Origin: JAGNLA01 sp964472265
GTDB taxonomy: Bacteria > Caldisericota > Caldisericia > JAAYUI01
Assembly: GCA_964472265.1 (NCBI GenBank)
Contig: CAYYJO010000049.1
Span: 1 to 15,283 of the forward strand
Direction: 5' to 3'
DNA length: 15,283 nucleotides
Every line of letters starts with the position of its first letter. Within the stretch, counting starts at the first letter, position 1. Both the position numbers and the translations under genes were made by a program. The notes below the pieces were generated by a model. The model saw nothing but the letters and a program-made list of their open reading frames with translations, did not search any database and was not told the DNA's origin. Of the stretch, positions 6,464 through 12,400 are shown piece by piece.

Positions 6464-9400
6464 TCACGGATAAACTTCGATTGTCAGGGTGATGAGCTTG
6501 GTGTTTGCGTCGTATCCGACTACTGCACCGAGTGCTTCACCGAGGAATCTTGCTGGTACATAGATGCTGCCGCTGACGTTTGTCGGTGGTGTGCCTGTGA
6601 TTGGAACTTCAATACCATTGATTGTTGCCTTCGAGTTGTTGACCTGAACAATGATTGTCTTGTCTCCAACCTTAATGGTAGCTGTTGATGTTGCTGCTGC
6701 CCAATCTGCTGTTCCGCCGAAAATGTCGACTGCAAGTGACCTAAGTGGAACCATTGTCGAACCCTTGATATTCATTGCTGGCTTGGGCATTGTGACTTCC
6801 TTGCCATCAACTGTGACTATCGTGTTGTCCAGCTGGAGCTTCACGATCTTCACGTGCATGTTTGTGATCTTGAAGTTGACTGCGTTGCCGGCATTGCCTG
6901 CTGCATCAACTGCTTCAATTGTCACATCTGTGAAGTCTGGAGCTGCCTTTACTGGGATTTCCACTTTCCAGTAGTCATTGACAACATTTGCGGTAACGCC
7001 GTTGACTGTGACCTTTGAACCTGGCTCAACTCTGCCTGAAAGTTCATAGGTTGTTGCATCTTTGAGAACTGGAACCTTGTTTACGATGACTGCCGGTGCT
7101 GTGAAGTCGGCCACAACGGTAACTGTCTGGTTTGTTGTGTTTCCGGCTGCATCCTTGCAAACCACTGTGATCGGGTTCTGGCCATCAACGAGTGTCACTT
7201 CGATTGAGTAGCTGCCATCGGCGGCAACGGTTGCTGGCTTGCCGTTAACTGTTACGGTTGAGCCTGGCTCTGCCTTACCGGTGATCTTTACTGTCTTTGC
7301 GTTTGTTGGTGATTTCGGGTTGTCAACTGTGAGTGCTGGCGGTGTGTTGTCCTTTGCCACCTTCACTGAAGCTGTCGGTGAACCGATGTAGTTTTCCATC
7401 GTTGCTGAGCCCTTGATCCAGCCCATCTCTGTTGGTGTGATTTTGAACTTTGCTTCGCCGTTCTTGTCGGTCTTCATTTCGGTGTCAATTCCTGCGCCAG
7501 TAAGGTGTACTGTTGCGCCTGAAACTGGCTTCCTTGTGCCTGCCTCAAGTACGACTGCGTAGACCACGCCTTCGACTCTTGGGAAGAGGTCGCCCTCTGC
7601 CTTGAGCTCGAGTGTGAGGCCCATGCCTACATCAAACTTCCACGGCTTCCACATGTCTGCGTCGGCCTTTGCAACACCCTTCATTCCGCCGCCACGGATG
7701 GAGTAGAATTCCGGTGTTACGAACTGGTACGGATCCTTGAGATACCACTTGTTCGGTGCCATGTAGGTAAGTTCGACCTGGTTCTCGCCCCAACCTGTTG
7801 GTGTGTAGACGAGTGTGGTCTCTGTTGCCTTGTCATTTTCCGGTGATCTCTTGGTGTGACCGTAAATGGTATCCTGATGCTGTGCGCCCTGGATGTAGAC
7901 TCTTGAGTCTTCCTTCATTGCCACGTCGCGTGAGTCTGCCGGGCTGACCACTGCGATGATGTGGTTTTCAACTCCGTAGACAAGGTCGTAGTTGTTGGCG
8001 TCAAGATAGTCTCTTGAGAGCGGTTCACGTGTTTCTGCGTTGAGGATTGCGATCCTTGGTGCATCGATTGCTGCTACGTTGTCTGGCATTGCATCCCAGT
8101 CAAGGAAGAAGACTGTGTCGTTGGTGTAAGCCTGACGGAATCTCTTTTCCATGTAACGTGGGTCTGTTCTGTCAAAGTACGGCGGGAATCCAGCAAGGTC
8201 GGCGTGTGCCGGGTCATTGCAGTAAACGTTGTCGCCAACGAGTCCACCGATGTAAGCAACGTCTTCTGCGAACACGTAGAACTCTGTGGATGCATTGACG
8301 TCGAGTCCGAGTGCGTCGCGGAAGTTGAGCTTGCCGTCTTCAGAGATGTCGCTGAAGAGGTATCCGCCGAACCATGAGTGGTTATAGATGGCGCCAACGC
8401 CCCATCCTTCAACTGGTGGTGGAACTTCCCAGGCAATGTTTGGTCTAACTTCGCCGGCTTCGCGGATGTAGGTATCCCAAGTGTTTGGAAGTTCAACTCC
8501 ACCGCCACCCCACCACCATCTGTTCATGGTGTTGTACTTGATCTGGCCGCGGAATGATGTTGTTGATGTTGTGCCGCATGAGAATTCTGACCTGTTCATT
8601 GTGAAGCCTGAGAGCAGGTAAAGTTCTCTGTCTTCTCTTCTGATTGTTTCGTCTGGGTTGAAGTCGAAGCCGACGTGGAGCTGTACTGGTGTGCAGCATG
8701 GTGGCTTCATGCATGTTTCGAGTGGGAAGTCGAATGACTGTGGTCTGGTTGAGAACGGTGTGAAGCGTGCTGTGTTCTTTGTTCCGCCGCCGCAAACCGA
8801 GACTCCCTTCGTAACGCCCTTGAGCAGTACGCCCATTGCGTCACGGCAGGTAACCTTGACCTTGTAGATTCTGTTGTCGGCAGCTGTCATGATGAAGTCT
8901 GGTGATGCCGGTGAATCGTACTCGACCTTGTTCTCGTCTTCGAGGTTCATGATCTTGTATTCAACGTTTGGTGAGAAGACGTCGATTGAGACTTCGCCTG
9001 AGTGTTTTCTGTCTGGAGTGTAGACTCTGACATAGAACTTATGCTGGTCTCTCCACTTTTCTTCGTCTCCGCCCGGTGCCATTGTTGAGATGTCGCCGAA
9101 CTTGTCCATGTACTGGTTGTTGTCGTTGGCGCAGAAGCCGAGGAATGTGTAGCGGCCTTCGCGTGCCTGTGAGAAGTTGATTGTGATTGGATCAAACGGA
9201 ACCAGTACTGATGCTTCTGGGCAATTTCTTGCGCCGTAAAGCTGGGTGTTGCAGATCTGTGAGTTGTCGTTGTTGTGAAGGTCTGTTCTGACCCAGTAGT
9301 ACTGTGGGAGTGATGCGCCAAATCCGAAGAAGTCTGTGTTGTCTGGATGCGGGTCAAGGAACAGGTGGTTCCATGCGTCTTCTTCTCTGACCTGTCTGTT

Positions 9401-12400
9401 GCCCCAAACATCGGCTACACCGTCTAGCATGTTGATTGGTTCAGAGCCCTTTGTGATTGTGAAGGTGAGTGGCTTCTGGACGTCAACGAGTTCAGGTGTG
9501 ACACCGGCTGTGAGCTTTTCTGGTGTTACAAGGACTGTGAGGTCAAGGTCTGGCTCAACAATGAACGCCTGCTGTGCTCCGATGTAAACTTCGTGGCTGT
9601 AGCGTCTGTTTACTGAGCTGGCCTGTGCCTGCGGTTCCATTTCCCAGAACGGTGAGAATGCCCTGTCGTTGTTGTCATCGCCGTACTTGTAGGCGGTGAA
9701 GTAAACTGGAAGGACTTCATTCTTTGCGATGATGTGATCCTGCTTGTCAACGATGACTTCGCCACCGAAGTCAAGACCGACTGAGTCTACGAGAGCAGAC
9801 TGATCGTCGAACTTGAAGACGTAGAGGCCGTTGTTGCGCTGGAAGGTTCTGCCATCGATCATGCCGCCTGTCCAGGTGTTTGTTGCGATGTCGTACTTGC
9901 CGAGGATTTCTGTTTCCCAGGCATTGAACGAGATCTTGCCGTCGTTGTTTACGTCGTGGAATGATTCGTACTGTTCTGCGTGATAGGTGAGTCTTGATGA
10001 TGTTGGAACGTTGGTTGCCCAGCCGTCGCCTGCACCTGTAAGGAGGTCACCGGTTCCGACTTTCTTGACGCCTCTATCCTGCCATGCGTACATAACTGCG
10101 TCGTTGCATGGTGTGATGTTTGTTCCGTCAGCATCTGTCCATTCTTTTTCTGCTGATGCGTTGCTGTGGTATTCGTTGAGTGTGACTTTTACTGTCTGTG
10201 GCTTGTCAAGGAACATTCTGTCCCTGGTTGGGTCGTCTTCGATGACGGCCTTCATGTCGAGAGCCTTGACGTCAATGCCATCAACTGGTGGTGACTGGCA
10301 GCAATCCTGATAAATCTTGAATGTGCCGTCCCAGAGTGTGCACTGAATGTTGATCTTTCCGTAGTTCCACGGGATGAGTTCGTCGATTACGAAGAGGTTG
10401 TCAACATTGCCTGGTGATGAGCAAGCGCCGACCATTGTGTAGTCGAGTCTGCCGTTGTAGTTGAGAAGCTGGTTGACTGGCGGAAGTGTGACGTTTCCGA
10501 CAAGAGCTGATCTCCTTGAGAAGTCAAGTGAGACGCCGTTGCCTGAGGAGTCAACACCCCAAAGCTCGTACTGGTTCCAGTTGGTTGAGTCGATAACGAT
10601 CTTGCCTGACCAATCGTACTGGATTGGTACGTTTTCAAGTCCCCATGCCTTGTACTTTGGAAGGACTGAGTGAGTAAGAACATCCCATTCACGCGGTCTG
10701 GCAAATGGTCCAGTGATCTCGATTCTCTTGATCCTCTGGTCAACTGGCCATGATGGCGAGAATGAAAGGTGATTGCCTTCTCCATCTTTGAGGATGAAGA
10801 ATACTGCGTAGTCGGTAAGCGGGAAGAATTCTGTACCGAGCTTGAAGTACTTTTCCTTGAAGATTGCTGGGTAAGCGTTCCATCCGAATGCTCCGCCGGT
10901 TCCGAAGGTTCCACCAAGCACGCGGCCTGTGTGGGTCTCACCGCCAGGATAGCAGCGGAATTCACCCTTTGAGGTGAGAAGAACTGGGTTGTATGGGGTC
11001 TGGATCTGTGGGGTTGGAAGCTGGAGTGGTGAGAGTGCTGGGTTGGTTGTTGTGCCAACGGTGTAGTTGAGTGTTGAATACTGGAGAGCGTGGTCAACGA
11101 TCTGCCATTCAACAAAGTTGACGTATGGGTCTGGCGGATAAACCTTGAGGTCTGCCTTACCGCAATAGTCGATACCTTCGTTCTTGAGTGGGTCGAGCAC
11201 GAAGTACGGTGCGCCTGTTTCTGGATGTGGAATCTCTGAGTTGTAGTCAAACAGAGCGTTTGTTGTGTAAATCTGAACGTTGATGTGTGTTGATCCGTCG
11301 CGTGGAAGGAGGGCAATGAGTGATTCTCCACCCGGGTCATTTTCATCGCGCATACCATATGAGGAGACGAGTGTCTGAACGCCGAAACCTGTTGCCCATG
11401 GGCCTGTCCAGAGAATGCCTGAACCGGTTGGTCCTGCTGGGTTGATACCGGCAATCCATGCTGCTGTTGTTGTTGTTGTGTTGAGTGGTCCAACGCCATC
11501 GAAGTGTCCGTAGTAGTCGGAGGCTCTTCTGGCTGGTGTTGAGGACATCATTGTGCGTGCTGCGTTCCACATCATGTGGAGACCTGAAATTTCGCCCATC
11601 TTCCTCATGCCTTCGAGAGAGCATGGGGTGCACGAAATGAAGCTGTAACCTGCTACGCCTGATGAGCAATCTGTGTCGTACCAGTCAGCCTTGTCTTTGA
11701 TCATGGTTGGTGTGCGGCATGTTCTCTGGTCTGACGGGATGAATGGTCCGCCGCCTGTCTTCCACTGGATTACTCCTGTGAAATCAGCACCGAGAAGGAT
11801 GTCGTTTGAGTCAAGTGCGCCGTAAATCTGCGGACGTGACCTGTCGTTTGTTACCGGTGTTGGCTCAAGCCAGTACCAGTAGAGGTATGTGCCGTCCGAG
11901 TTGACCTGGACGATGTACTGTCTCTTTGCCTGTGCCGGGTTGTCGTCAATTGCGGTACCGATCCAATCCACACCGCCGCCATGTGCATTGTAGGTTGCGA
12001 TGAGGTATTCGTTACGGCCGGTTGCCGGGTTGACGTTTGTTGTTGGTGTGATTGGGACTGAGATTCTGATTCCTGCTGGATCGTTGATGTCTTCCTTGTT
12101 GTCTCCGTCTTTGAGTGTTACTGAGAAGTTCGGGAATCTCTGGTCAAGAGTGGTCAAGCAGGCGATTGACGGTTCGATGTCCATGTCTTCTGGAGCTACA
12201 AGGCACTTCTGTTCCCTGAAGCAGTCGTAACCGTTTTCAAGTGAGTATGGGAGTGGCGGCATTGGCGATGGAGCATAGACTCTCATGCCATAGCTTGCGT
12301 ATCTTGCTGATCTTCCATACCTTGCATCTGACGATGTTGTGTCTCTGTAGAAATACCACGGATCGTTATAGTCGCGGTCACGCGGTGCTGGATTGTTGAT

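Noticed and set aside
6467..6850. Reading the giant protein as a copper amine oxidase enzyme
   Set aside because: Only the N1-like accessory domain is present. There is no catalytic domain or topaquinone N-Y-[DE] context, and the family name is historical.
8047..8298. Small plus-strand frames opposite the giant gene (for example 8047-8298, 12000-12230, 14573-14884)
   Set aside because: They are antisense shadows allowed by the biased codons of the giant gene; none has an SD with a credible product.
10387..11499. 370-codon open frame on the minus strand, shifted relative to the giant gene, rich in Gln, His, Ser and Thr
   Set aside because: It lies wholly inside the giant gene. Its composition (runs of Q) is what a one-base shift of the ACA/CAA-biased codons produces, and no SD or domain supports it.
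11630..11660. CTPC in the giant protein as a thioredoxin active site
   Set aside because: The surrounding sequence lacks the preceding hydrophobic strand and the later cis-proline segment of a thioredoxin fold. A disulfide or metal site is more plausible.
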